NCBI GenBank assembly: GCA_017507125.1
Contig: JAFWBQ010000085.1
Coordinates: forward strand, 22,833-86,832
Origin: Lentisphaeria bacterium
GTDB taxonomy: Bacteria > Verrucomicrobiota > Lentisphaeria > Victivallales > Victivallaceae
Length of the DNA: 64,000 nt
Direction: 5' to 3'
Under the pieces are notes generated by a model, which did no database searches, was not told the origin of the DNA, and saw only the letters and a program-made list of their open reading frames with translations. Every line of letters starts with the position of its first letter. Position 1 is the stretch's first letter. The translations under genes were made by a program, and so were the position numbers. Below are positions 1 through 8,647 of the stretch, piece by piece.

Positions 1-276
1 GAATATACCATGGATATTTTCAAGGACACCATCACACCGGTGGAAAACCAGTATATCCCCTCCCCCTTCAAGGGACTTATTGCTTCACTCTCAGAGTTCC
101 AGACGCTTCAGGCTGATGCCATTGCCCAGCAGGATCCCGCCATCTTTGCTGCAGCTCTTGATGCCTACCCTGTCCACCGTCTGAGACCTGAGCGCAAAGA
201 GTTTTTCAGAAAGATGTTTGACATATATTCAGACCTTGACCCCATGTGGAAAAAATCTCTGGACTACCTGCAGTAA
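1..276 (+). CDS. C-terminal fragment of a probable GH4-type glycosidase
   Basis: The reading frame is open from base 1 (Glu-Tyr-Thr before the Met at base 10), so this is the 91-residue tail of a gene that starts outside the window. The helical tail, with a run resembling LQADAIAQQDPAIFAAALDA followed by a short segment rich in Arg and Lys, resembles the C-terminus of NAD-dependent GH4 alpha-glycosidases. There a similar helix precedes the phrase about daily pooled substrate residues. The catalytic part is not visible, so the family call is weak. A secreted beta-helix gene follows 30 bp later on the same strand, consistent with a glycan-use operon. Confidence 0.45.
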   Translation, partial: EYTMDIFKDTITPVENQYIPSPFKGLIASLSEFQTLQADAIAQQDPAIFAAALDAYPVHRLRPERKEFFRKMFDIYSDLDPMWKKSLDYLQ

Positions 277-306
277 AATTTTCCGGAAAACAAGAAAGAG
301 ATAAAC

Positions 307-3300
307 ATGATAAAAAGACTCCTTATAATTGCCGGAGCGGCGTTTTCTGCTGTGCTTTGCACACTCAACGCCGCAGAATTTTTCGTTTCACCCGGAGGAA
401 ATGACTCCGGCAGGGGGTCTTTGAAAGCTCCTTTCAAGACCATCCAGACGGGAGTCAACAAATTGAGACCGGGGGATACCCTGACCATTCTCCCGGGACT
501 CTACCGGGAGTCTGTCAAATGGCACTTTGACGGTGATCCCGCCAAAAGAACCACCATCCGCGCTCAGATCCCGGGAACAGTTCTGCTCCACGGCGACCGT
601 GCTGTTACAGGTTTCAAAAGTCTCCCCGGCAAGAGCAACTGTTATGTACTCCCCTGCCCTCAGTCCCCCCAGGGAGTCAATGAACTTGATACCCTGACCA
701 TGTATAAGAAAGATGACACCTTTCTCAATACGCCCCATGCTTCATACGGTGTCTGGAGCTATGACGAAAAAGAAAAGCTTCTTTACATCGCCACTTCAGA
801 CGGCAAATTGCCGGAGCAGCACGCCATCACTCTTTCAGAAAAGCCGGAGTTCGGTTTGTATATCCTCCCCCGGACAAAGATCCGCAAAGTCCGCAACGTG
901 GTCATTGACGGATTATGTGTCAGAGGTTTTTCAAGCAAAGGTTTTTCCGCCCATTCAAGTCTGTGGGGCATCGCCATCTGGAATGCAGAAAAGTGTCTGA
1001 TCAGAAACTGTGTTTCTTTTCTCAATGAAGGCGGCATCACCATGTACTACGCCGACGGAAGCCGGATCGAAAAGTGCCGCGCCTACGGAAACGGCACCCA
1101 CAAGCATGTTTCCGCCGGAAACATCGTCGTGTTTTACAGCCAAAACTGTGTCATTGACAATTGTATTTCTTTCAGCAGCGTCACTTACGGACTGCGCTTT
1201 TACGGAACCAATCACAAAAACACCATTTCAAATTCAGTTTCCGTCGGAGACAGCCGGGGGAGCATCTGGATCAAACCCGATGACAAAAGCAATAAACTTT
1301 TCCAGTGTTTCACCCCCGGCATGGTCGCCTGCAACCAGAGCGCCCATTGTGTTTACAACGCCAACGACTATGACAAAAACGGCAAAGGGGGGCCGACTTC
1401 ACTTCTCCTGAAAAAGCGTCATGCCGTCACGTTCCCTGAAGACTTTGCCGATCCGTGGAACTTTGATCTGCGTCTTCAGAAAGGAAGTCAGTTCAAAAAA
1501 GGATTTGCCGGAACAAATGTCTGTTTCATCTCCCCTGCGGGCAATGATGCCAATGAGGGCAAATCGGTCAAAAGTCCGTGGAAGACTCTGAAAAATGTTC
1601 CTGAGGGAGCCACCGTCTATCTGCTCCCCGGAACTTATCCCGGCGGCATGATCCTTACTGCCGCCAATGTCACCGTCGCCGGAAGAGGTCATCATGCGCC
1701 TGCCATCATCAAAGGGGGCAGATACGGCATCTGCGTCAAGGCTCCCGGAGCGATCATCAAACGTCTTCATTTCACTGGACAGAGTGAAAGTGCCATCGCC
1801 CTTGAAAGCGAAAGCGCGGTCATTGAATGTGCCCGTTTTGCGGCAGTGAAAAATGCGGTCACTTCTTCCGGAAGCGCCCGGATCAATATTACACATTGTA
1901 CCTTTGGCAATGATGTAGAAAATATTCTGCAAGGGGATAAATGCAAAGGTAACTTTACCCATAACATCAGCGCCGTAACTCCGGCACAGCTTTATTCCTT
2001 TGACAATGTTTCCGCCCCAAGCCCTTCCCCTGCTGTTGACGGACTGCCTCATGGTCCTTACTTCTTTCTCTATGCCCCCTCTCAAATAAAAGCAAACCAT
2101 GTAAAAACTCTTGTCAACAGCGCTTCAGCTGCGGATATCCTCTGGAGCATGAACTCCTCCCCCGCCGGAGCGCAGGTCACTGTATCTCCCGCAAAAGGCG
2201 GAAAAGCCATGACTTTTACCGATTTCTCAAGAGATTGTTCTTTGCACACAGTCTCTTTGTCGGGACTGAAACCGGATACGGAATACACTTTCAGGATCTC
2301 CGCACGTCCCCGGATGAAATATGTGTTGAGCGGAGAAAGAGTCCGGCAGAAATTTGACCCGGCAAAGTTAAAATATGTCACCACCGCCCCCATGAAGTTC
2401 CGGACTCCTGCCCGGGACCGCGCCCCCCGGACTTTGTATGTTTCTGTCACAGGAAACGACCTTGCAGACGGCAGCAGCCAAACACCTTTCCGCACTGTGT
2501 CCCGGGCGGCAATGGCGGCGGCACCGGGAGATACGGTGCTGGTGGGCAAAGGGACCTACCCGGAATCGGTCTTTGTTCCAGTGAGCGGTACCGCCGCAAA
2601 ACCCATTACATTCAAGGCTGCCCCCGGCGTGGAAGTCTGGCTTGACGGAGCATCACGCAGATTCTGCCGAGCTTTCATCCTTTTCGGGAAAGAACATCTT
2701 GTTTTTGACGGATTCCGTTTCAAAGGGTACGGTACGGCTTATCCCAATTCGTCAGGCATCTTCTTTGCCGCAAACAGTAAAAACATCAAAATCAGCCGCT
2801 GTTTCAGCGATTCCCGGGGCGGGGGTTATTCACCAGCCGTTCTCCACGCGAGAAATTCCGATGGGATCACCCTTACCCAGAGTGTAGTCATCGGCGGCAT
2901 GTCAGCTCTTTCTATCGTTGACAGTTCTGATGTAAAAATCGTCAACAATGTTTTCAAAAAGGCTGCCATCTGGACTCTTGCCATTTTCTGCGATGCCCGG
3001 AAAAAAAGTGTCCTTTTTGCCAACAATATTGTGACCGACAACACCCGGGCGAAAACCTTTCAGGCTCCTCTGAAATTTTCTTCTCTGGCGAATCTCACTG
3101 AGAAAAACAACCTTTACTTCATGCGATTCCCCAGAAACCTGCGGAAGATCGCAGAGTTTATGTCACCTCAAGGGAAATTGGTTCAGCTGACTCTGGATGA
3201 GTTTTACAAATCAGCAAAGGACGATGGAAAATCTTTCTTTGCCGATCCTGAAATCCCGGTACTTTCCAATCAGCTCTGCTGGCGCGACGCAGCAGAGAGA

Positions 3301-3510
3301 AGTGCTTTTCTTAAAAAAGGCATGTCGCACCAGCGTCACAACAACAATGTGGAAAACGGCAGAAATCCGGCGGATATCACCATGTTCCGCCACTGGAATT
3401 TCGGAGACTTTTTCAACAAAAAACTCTTTGCAGAAAGAAAAGTCGGACTTGATCCGGCACTTTTCAGCGATATGGTTGTCAAGGCGCGTCCCGGATACGA
3501 GAAGAGGTGA
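307..3510 (+). CDS. secreted right-handed parallel beta-helix protein with three DUF1565-type modules and an FnIII-like module
   Basis: 1067 residues. An N-terminal signal peptide (MIKRLLIIAGAAFSAVLC) points to export. Three DUF1565-like modules begin near residues 24, 401 and 712, each with a pattern of FVSP-GND--G---PFKT followed by RPGDT--ILPG-YRE. Each leads into repeated beta-helix rungs such as NVVIDGL and NNIVTDN. A fibronectin-III-like stretch near residues 600-700 contains LKPDTEYTFRISA. Proteins of this type are often extracellular polysaccharide-binding proteins or lyases, but I see no catalytic motif that fixes a substrate. The same module order recurs in the gene at 11917. It lies 30 bp after the partial glycosidase and is probably cotranscribed with it. 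Confidence 0.85.
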   Translation: MIKRLLIIAGAAFSAVLCTLNAAEFFVSPGGNDSGRGSLKAPFKTIQTGVNKLRPGDTLTILPGLYRESVKWHFDGDPAKRTTIRAQIPGTVLLHGDRAVTGFKSLPGKSNCYVLPCPQSPQGVNELDTLTMYKKDDTFLNTPHASYGVWSYDEKEKLLYIATSDGKLPEQHAITLSEKPEFGLYILPRTKIRKVRNVVIDGLCVRGFSSKGFSAHSSLWGIAIWNAEKCLIRNCVSFLNEGGITMYYADGSRIEKCRAYGNGTHKHVSAGNIVVFYSQNCVIDNCISFSSVTYGLRFYGTNHKNTISNSVSVGDSRGSIWIKPDDKSNKLFQCFTPGMVACNQSAHCVYNANDYDKNGKGGPTSLLLKKRHAVTFPEDFADPWNFDLRLQKGSQFKKGFAGTNVCFISPAGNDANEGKSVKSPWKTLKNVPEGATVYLLPGTYPGGMILTAANVTVAGRGHHAPAIIKGGRYGICVKAPGAIIKRLHFTGQSESAIALESESAVIECARFAAVKNAVTSSGSARINITHCTFGNDVENILQGDKCKGNFTHNISAVTPAQLYSFDNVSAPSPSPAVDGLPHGPYFFLYAPSQIKANHVKTLVNSASAADILWSMNSSPAGAQVTVSPAKGGKAMTFTDFSRDCSLHTVSLSGLKPDTEYTFRISARPRMKYVLSGERVRQKFDPAKLKYVTTAPMKFRTPARDRAPRTLYVSVTGNDLADGSSQTPFRTVSRAAMAAAPGDTVLVGKGTYPESVFVPVSGTAAKPITFKAAPGVEVWLDGASRRFCRAFILFGKEHLVFDGFRFKGYGTAYPNSSGIFFAANSKNIKISRCFSDSRGGGYSPAVLHARNSDGITLTQSVVIGGMSALSIVDSSDVKIVNNVFKKAAIWTLAIFCDARKKSVLFANNIVTDNTRAKTFQAPLKFSSLANLTEKNNLYFMRFPRNLRKIAEFMSPQGKLVQLTLDEFYKSAKDDGKSFFADPEIPVLSNQLCWRDAAERSAFLKKGMSHQRHNNNVENGRNPADITMFRHWNFGDFFNKKLFAERKVGLDPALFSDMVVKARPGYEKR

Positions 3511-3511
3511 T

Positions 3512-3540
3512 TTGACTTTTCGCTCTTCAGGTGGTACATT
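3512..3540 (+). promoter_or_regulatory. sigma70-type promoter upstream of the membrane protein gene
   Basis: TTGACT (3512-3517), a 17-bp spacer ending AGGTGG, then TACATT (3535-3540). It closely resembles the promoter at 24533-24561. The expected start of transcription falls near the ATG at 3547, so the mRNA could be leaderless or nearly so. Confidence 0.55.
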
Positions 3541-3546
3541 ATACCT

Positions 3547-4035
3547 ATGATGGATCCATTTATCAAAACATTTACCGCATCTCAAATACGCGGCGCTCTC
3601 CTGGGCAGCGCCGTGTGTTCCCCTCTGGTCTCTTTTCTGACCAATCTGCGCTGCCAGAGCCTGACGCTGCCCCGGGCCGTCACTGACGGCGTCCTCACCA
3701 CAGTCATCATTGCTCTGGTCGTTGCGTGGGGAGCGGATTTTGTCTTCCGTGCCGGAATGCGGCGAAATCCCTGGTTCCGCCTTGAGGATCACCCTTTAGG
3801 GGAAGCAGGAGGCATTATTATGGAGCTGCTGCCCACCTCTTTCACCTGTATCGGCATTATCTTTGCACTGGCAGGGGGAGCGCTCTGTGCATTCCTGCTT
3901 TATCTGATCTATACCGTTGCGGGGATCGAGACTCTCGCATTCGGAACTTTTATCATCTTCAAACTGCTCTATCCGGCACTGGTGGGAGCAGTAACAGCGC
4001 GATATGCGGCTTTGAACAACTTCCGATTCCGCTGA
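3547..4035 (+). CDS. small integral membrane protein of unknown function
   Basis: 162 residues. Three or four hydrophobic segments are visible: near residues 14-30, 47-66 (VLTTVIIALVVAWGADFVF), 97-125 (FTCIGIIFALAGGALCAFLL) and 130-152. They are consistent with an inner-membrane protein. I recognise no family. ATGs at 3547 and 3550 are both possible starts. A GGTGG at 3531 is the only ribosome-binding candidate and overlaps the promoter spacer. hydF follows after 21 bp, so the two are probably cotranscribed, but nothing in the protein links it to hydrogenase maturation. Confidence 0.7.
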   Translation: MMDPFIKTFTASQIRGALLGSAVCSPLVSFLTNLRCQSLTLPRAVTDGVLTTVIIALVVAWGADFVFRAGMRRNPWFRLEDHPLGEAGGIIMELLPTSFTCIGIIFALAGGALCAFLLYLIYTVAGIETLAFGTFIIFKLLYPALVGAVTARYAALNNFRFR

Positions 4036-4056
4036 ACAAGGAGTTTTTCCATCATT

Positions 4057-5274
4057 ATGCAGAACACGCCCAAATCTCTCCGGCTCCAGATCGCCATTGC
4101 CGGAAGAGTCAATTCAGGTAAATCCACTCTTCTGAACAAACTTGCCGCTCAGGAGATCTCCATCACCTCTCCCCTCCCCGGAACCACCACAGATGTGGTT
4201 GAAAAGTCCATGGAACTGCGCCCTCTGGGGCCCGTTCTCTTTCTGGATACAGCCGGTCTTGCAGATGACACAGAGCTGGGCTCCGCCCGGATGGAGCGGA
4301 GTCTGAAAGCTCTGGACAGAGCAGATATCCTGCTGCTTCTGACCACTGCGGGCATCTGGGGAGAAACTGAAGAAAAACTCCTTACCCTTGCCGGGGAACG
4401 CAAAGTGCCTGTGATCCCGGTCGTCAACAAAAGCGATGAAAAGCAGCCTGAAGAAAATTTTCTCGCCATGCTTGAGGAAAAATGCGGCGGCAAAGCCGTT
4501 TCCGTCAGTGCCGCATCCATGACACAGGAGCAGCTTCTTGAACTTCTGAAAGTTCAATTGATCGCCCATGTGCCGGAGGAGTTCGTCACGCCGCCCCCCA
4601 TGGTGGGCGACCTCATCACCCCCGGGGATACAGTTGTTCTCATCGTTCCCATTGATATTCAGGCCCCCAAAGGGAGACTCATTCTGCCTCAGGTGCAGGC
4701 GCTCAGAGAGATCCTGGATGCCAACTGCACGGCTGTGGTGTGCAAAACTTCTGATTACAGATCCACTCTTGAAAACATGAAAACGCCTCCTGCGCTGGTG
4801 ATCTGCGACTCTCAGGTGGTGGATATCATGGTTCAGGAGACTCCGGCAGAAATTCCCTGTACCACCTTTTCGATCCTCCTTTCCCGAATCAAGGGTGATC
4901 TTGAAATGTTCCGCCGCGGCGCAGAGGCTGTGAAAACATTGAAACCGGGAAACCGTGTGCTGATCGCTGAGGGATGCACCCACCATGCAAGCGATGATGA
5001 TATAGGCCGGGTCAAGATCCCCCGGATGCTGGAAAAAAAAGCAGATGGCAAACTTGAGTTCACCATCTGTTCCGGTCATGATTTCCCCGCCGACCTTGCA
5101 GCGTACAAACTTATGCTCCACTGCGGAGGCTGTATGCTCAACCGCCGTGAAGTTCTGCGCCGCCTTGAACTTGCCGCAGCAGCAGGAGTTCCCGTTGTCA
5201 ACTACGGCATGGCGATCAGCTGCTGCAAGGGCGTCCTTGACCGGGTCATGGAGCCTTTTCAAAAGCAGCGTTGA
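4057..5274 (+). CDS. hydF: [FeFe]-hydrogenase H-cluster maturation GTPase HydF
   Basis: 405 residues. HydF is the scaffold on which HydE and HydG build the 2Fe subcluster of [FeFe]-hydrogenase before transfer to apo-HydA. The N-terminal half is an Era-like GTPase with G1 GRVNSGKS near residue 16, G3 DTAG near 67 and G4 NKSD near 125. The C-terminal half carries the cluster-ligand pattern of the family, CTHH near residue 308 and HCGGC about 50 residues later, then a conserved tail with NYGMAIS. The 4Fe-4S motif separates it from MnmE and Era. No hydE, hydG or hydrogenase gene lies in this window. It converges with the GH16 gene with only 6 bp between stops. Confidence 0.95.
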   Translation: MQNTPKSLRLQIAIAGRVNSGKSTLLNKLAAQEISITSPLPGTTTDVVEKSMELRPLGPVLFLDTAGLADDTELGSARMERSLKALDRADILLLLTTAGIWGETEEKLLTLAGERKVPVIPVVNKSDEKQPEENFLAMLEEKCGGKAVSVSAASMTQEQLLELLKVQLIAHVPEEFVTPPPMVGDLITPGDTVVLIVPIDIQAPKGRLILPQVQALREILDANCTAVVCKTSDYRSTLENMKTPPALVICDSQVVDIMVQETPAEIPCTTFSILLSRIKGDLEMFRRGAEAVKTLKPGNRVLIAEGCTHHASDDDIGRVKIPRMLEKKADGKLEFTICSGHDFPADLAAYKLMLHCGGCMLNRREVLRRLELAAAAGVPVVNYGMAISCCKGVLDRVMEPFQKQR

Positions 5275-5280
5275 AAAAAA

Positions 5281-6204
5281 TCACTCTTCGATCCGGTCAA
5301 AGACCCGGACATGATCCACTTCAAAGTAATCCGGGAGCACCGCCTCTTTCAATATGGGTGCAGGCGTTCCTGCGGGATGTCCCGCCGGTGCGCTCAGGAA
5401 TCCCGGTCCCCGGTAGCCATGGCACTCGGTGGAAACAAGAATGAACTGCTCCACCTGTGACACAGGTCCTATGGCAACGCCCCCCTCTTTGATATGGTTG
5501 CCGCCCAATTCTTCAACACATCTTTCAGCGGCTCTTTCAGGGGGGAGCACTCTTCCCCGTTCCCTGCCGTCGGCGTAAAAAACGTATCCTTCAGGGGACC
5601 AGTCAACACCGTAGTAGTGCCATCCGTCGGGAGTTTCCTCATGTTCCCAGGTGAAGTGTCCGGAGCCCTCATAGTTGCTGCCGTAACCGCCCCAGAGATT
5701 GCCGCCGATGATCTTGTTGTCGATATGCTGACGGTAGTTTTCCATAATGTCGCACTCAACGCCTGCAAAGCGGGCGTCGGGATGGGATCCCACTCCCGGC
5801 GCCTGAAGCCAGAATGCCGCGTGCCAGCCCTTGTTTTTCGGCAAACGGCAGCGGATCTCATAGTAGCCGTAACGGTGCATGAATTTAGGCTTTTCATAAG
5901 TGCCGAAGGGCCAGATGCCGTTGGTATCTTTGGGGATATCATAGGTCAGAGAGCCGGTCTGCAAATGGGGAGAGTAATAATCCTCCCCCTTTTTGATCAT
6001 GTGGAGCCTCAAATGGCTCTGACCGTCAAGCTCCACCCCTTCGGTGGTAAAGGTCTTGAGTCTTTTGCCCCAGAAGTTCAAACGGAACCCCCATTTGGAC
6101 TCATCCAGTTCAGTTCCGTCAAACTCGTCGTGCCAGACAAGATCCCATTTTTTCCCCTCAGGCAGAAAACTTTCGGCGTGCCCGTCAAGAGTAAATTTTT
6201 GCAT
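5281..6204 (-). CDS. glycoside hydrolase family 16 protein, no signal peptide
   Basis: 307 residues with a beta-jellyroll GH16 pattern: WDLVWHDEFDG near residue 20, GWHAAFWLQ near 127, and the catalytic E-x-D-x-x-E as ECDIME at residues 150-155 (nucleophile E150, acid/base E155). GH16 enzymes cleave beta-1,3 or beta-1,4 glucans and galactans; the substrate cannot be read from sequence. There is no signal peptide, so the protein looks cytoplasmic, unusual for a polysaccharide endo-hydrolase and more in keeping with action on imported oligosaccharides. It has a good ribosome-binding site (AAGGAG) and follows the GH36-like gene by 11 bp. Confidence 0.9.
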   Translation of the reverse strand: MQKFTLDGHAESFLPEGKKWDLVWHDEFDGTELDESKWGFRLNFWGKRLKTFTTEGVELDGQSHLRLHMIKKGEDYYSPHLQTGSLTYDIPKDTNGIWPFGTYEKPKFMHRYGYYEIRCRLPKNKGWHAAFWLQAPGVGSHPDARFAGVECDIMENYRQHIDNKIIGGNLWGGYGSNYEGSGHFTWEHEETPDGWHYYGVDWSPEGYVFYADGRERGRVLPPERAAERCVEELGGNHIKEGGVAIGPVSQVEQFILVSTECHGYRGPGFLSAPAGHPAGTPAPILKEAVLPDYFEVDHVRVFDRIEE

Positions 6205-6215
6205 TTTTTATCTCC

Positions 6216-8441
6216 TTATTTGAAAGTGACGCAGCCTTTTCCGGGAACATTGAATGAAACAAGTTCGCCATAAACAGCTTTTCTGCGTTCAAAGGGCAGC
6301 TCTTTACCCTCAAAGAAAAGTTTTTCAGGGGCACGGGTCAACAGGAGTTCGGCGTCTCCTGCGTAATCAAACTCTGCAGAGTTTCCGTCAAAGCTGTTGA
6401 TGCGCATATTGGCATCAAGCAGAAGTGCGTCTTCAGCGGAAGAAATCGCATAAAGGCGGCTGCCGTGGGGCTCTATTTCAACGGTAAAGGAGTCCTCAAG
6501 GGCAACAGTTTCACCGCTCCACACATCGGTGACAAGATAATTTCCCGCAGGCAGACCGAATGTTTCTGCGGAAAAAGTCACTTTGATGGAGTTCTCTTCA
6601 ATATTGAAAAGTCCCGCCGTCCGCAGAGGCATCAGAGAGTTGTTTTCTTCAACGGAAAAGTGGGGTGTCTTGAAGTAGATGATCCGGGGAATGAGATTTT
6701 CCCTGTCGCGATAATTGTATCCGCCGAGGAACACCTCCTGTCCGTTGTTGGGGTTGCACACAGCCTTTTTCAAAGTCTTGAGCCGGGGATTGTCAGGAGC
6801 AGACTCGCTGAGTTTTCCGGCGATCTCAACCATGGAGTGAGTGGCAAGGCAGTAGTTCAGGCAGAACATAGCCTCCGTATCATTGAGTCCGGGGAAGAGT
6901 CCCACTGAGTCACTGTTGGGCACAAAGAGGTGCGCCGTATGGGTGGCAAAGCAGGCAGCGCCCCAGAGGAAGTTGGTCTTTACATAGTCCCAGTTGCCGT
7001 TACCGATATCAATGCCGTAACGGTAGTTGGTAAAATATTCAGCAAGGAAGGGATTACCCATGACGATATCGCATCCGGTCTGAAGATAACCGTCGCCGGG
7101 GATCCGTTTGCGGATCTCCTGAAGCCACCAGGTGCGGTACTCGTAACCGGAACGGTCTTTGTTCTTCAAAAGGTCATGACTGTCTTCAAAAGCATAGCTC
7201 CAGAAGTCATGCTTCATGCCCTCAAAGCCGTACTCGTAAAAGAAGATATCCAGAGCATGACGGATATACTCCCGAACCTCTTCCTGACTGACATCCAGAG
7301 GTGCGGAGCCGGTTGTCCGGTAGTCGTAGTTGATGAACCACTCAGGATGCTCCTGATAAATGGGGGCGTGTTTGGGGCAGAATCCGCCGATCCAGACGGC
7401 GGGGCGCAGACCGATCCTGCGGATCTCATCGGTATAAGCGCGCAATCCCCGGGGGAACTTTTTGTGATCTACGCCTGCCTCCCCTTCATAGGGCATACCC
7501 AGACCGTGGGCAGGGGGAACGTGAACAGCGTATCCGTCATCCACCTGGATCCAGCGGACTGTGGGGAAATTCTCTTTGAGGAACCGAGCCTCTTTCAGGA
7601 GCATTTCCTCAGAGATCTTCCGTGAAATACCGTCATTCCATGACCCCCAGACCATCCATTTGCGGTTGATATCGGTGCTCCCGTAGAGAGGCGGAAGGCG
7701 TTTTTCAAGAACGGCGGTATAGTTGGCAAAAACACGTTCCAGATCAGCGGCTTGCTCCGTCACGCCGAGATACCACTCATCCACCAGATTTTTCCCGGAA
7801 GGGCAGCTCATGAAGGCAATGTCCTTGAATCCGGAAAAGATCTCAAGGGTCAGCGTCTCATTTTCGTGGCTGACCAGATAGTTGTGGAAAAAGACCTTCT
7901 GGCTCAAAGTGCCGTGGACGATACCCTTTTCAGAGTTGTAATTACTGACCAGCACCGCCGGGAAAGGCTGATAAGGACTGCGCCCGATACGTTCGTGGAC
8001 CACGCCGGGGTCTGCCCAGCGGTTTCCTGCCATTTCATCAAATCCGAAGTCCTTCACATTGCTGTTGTTGACCCGGTCAAAGTCCACCGGGATCCCCATT
8101 TTTTCGTAGATGCGGGGGTTTTCGTTATGATAGAAATAATCCTCCCGGGGAGCGCTGCCGAAGGAAACACCTTTGAGCTCCATGCCCAGTTCGCAGATAT
8201 CCTGAGCGGCATCTTTGTTCCGGAACACCCGGCGGCAGGTGATCTCATTTCGGGCATCGGTAAGAAAATAGAGATCATCCTTTTCCCCGCCCGGATAAGT
8301 CACAGAGATGTGGAGCGTTCCGTTTCCCGGGACAGCTGCGGTCTGAGAGGGAAAAACTTTCCCCTCTTTTGTCACAAAAAAGGGCTGTATTTCAAGGGTT
8401 CCGCATCCCCATGCCGACAGAAGTTCATTGATTTTTTTCAC
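6216..8441 (-). CDS. alpha-galactosidase-like glycoside hydrolase (GH36 / clan GH-D)
   Basis: About 741 residues. The N-terminal beta-supersandwich (to about residue 250) is followed by a TIM barrel with WIQVDDGY near 300, RPAVWIGGF near 346 and the nucleophile segment MKHDFWS near residue 412, whose K-x-D pattern is typical of GH36/GH27. A C-terminal beta domain closes the protein. There is no signal peptide, so it is probably cytoplasmic. I chose the GTG at 8441 because GAGGTG lies about seven bases upstream of it; a GTG three codons earlier is possible. It heads a two-gene operon with GH16, suggesting joint breakdown of a galactose-containing glycan. Exact specificity is inferred. Confidence 0.85.
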   Translation of the reverse strand: MKKINELLSAWGCGTLEIQPFFVTKEGKVFPSQTAAVPGNGTLHISVTYPGGEKDDLYFLTDARNEITCRRVFRNKDAAQDICELGMELKGVSFGSAPREDYFYHNENPRIYEKMGIPVDFDRVNNSNVKDFGFDEMAGNRWADPGVVHERIGRSPYQPFPAVLVSNYNSEKGIVHGTLSQKVFFHNYLVSHENETLTLEIFSGFKDIAFMSCPSGKNLVDEWYLGVTEQAADLERVFANYTAVLEKRLPPLYGSTDINRKWMVWGSWNDGISRKISEEMLLKEARFLKENFPTVRWIQVDDGYAVHVPPAHGLGMPYEGEAGVDHKKFPRGLRAYTDEIRRIGLRPAVWIGGFCPKHAPIYQEHPEWFINYDYRTTGSAPLDVSQEEVREYIRHALDIFFYEYGFEGMKHDFWSYAFEDSHDLLKNKDRSGYEYRTWWLQEIRKRIPGDGYLQTGCDIVMGNPFLAEYFTNYRYGIDIGNGNWDYVKTNFLWGAACFATHTAHLFVPNSDSVGLFPGLNDTEAMFCLNYCLATHSMVEIAGKLSESAPDNPRLKTLKKAVCNPNNGQEVFLGGYNYRDRENLIPRIIYFKTPHFSVEENNSLMPLRTAGLFNIEENSIKVTFSAETFGLPAGNYLVTDVWSGETVALEDSFTVEIEPHGSRLYAISSAEDALLLDANMRINSFDGNSAEFDYAGDAELLLTRAPEKLFFEGKELPFERRKAVYGELVSFNVPGKGCVTFK

Positions 8442-8485
8442 AGATTGCACCTCATTTTAAGCGATTGCTGTTCTTCATCGGGTAT

Positions 8486-8514
8486 AATATAACGTGCAAC
8501 CGCACTTTATTCAA
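8486..8514 (-). promoter_or_regulatory. promoter of the GH36-GH16 operon with a possible operator in the spacer
   Basis: On the minus strand TTGAAT (complement of 8509-8514), a 17-bp spacer, then TATATT (complement of 8486-8491). The spacer contains an imperfect inverted repeat, AAAGTGC/GCACGTT on that strand, with a 4-bp centre. It sits where a repressor would block RNA polymerase. Confidence 0.55.
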
Positions 8515-8566
8515 CCCCGGTTAAAAAAAGAGCCTTGAAAAACAAAAGATTTTTCAAAGACCGCCC

Positions 8567-8595
8567 TTGAAAATTGAGCAGACGAGGTGTATCTT
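8567..8595 (+). promoter_or_regulatory. promoter of the GH43-like / regulator / prepilin / beta-helix operon
   Basis: TTGAAA (8567-8572), a 17-bp spacer ending GAGGTG, then TATCTT (8590-8595). Just upstream, 8535-8558 holds an inverted repeat (TTGAAAAA/TTTTTCAA). Downstream, TAATCACT occurs twice in direct orientation with a 10-bp period (8601 and 8611). Confidence 0.45.
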
Positions 8596-8647
8596 AAAAA
8601 TAATCACTTATAATCACTATTTTCATTTAATGACATGAGGCTCAACT

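Noticed and set aside
4114..5262. A 382-residue minus-strand reading frame
   Set aside because: It is entirely antisense to hydF, has no recognisable motif, and the hydF frame has a complete set of family motifs.
4057..5274. Era or MnmE-type GTPase
   Set aside because: The C-terminal CTHH and HCGGC cluster ligands are specific to HydF.
7752..8492. Long plus-strand reading frames inside 5494-8492
   Set aside because: They are antisense to the GH16 and GH36-like genes and show no family features.
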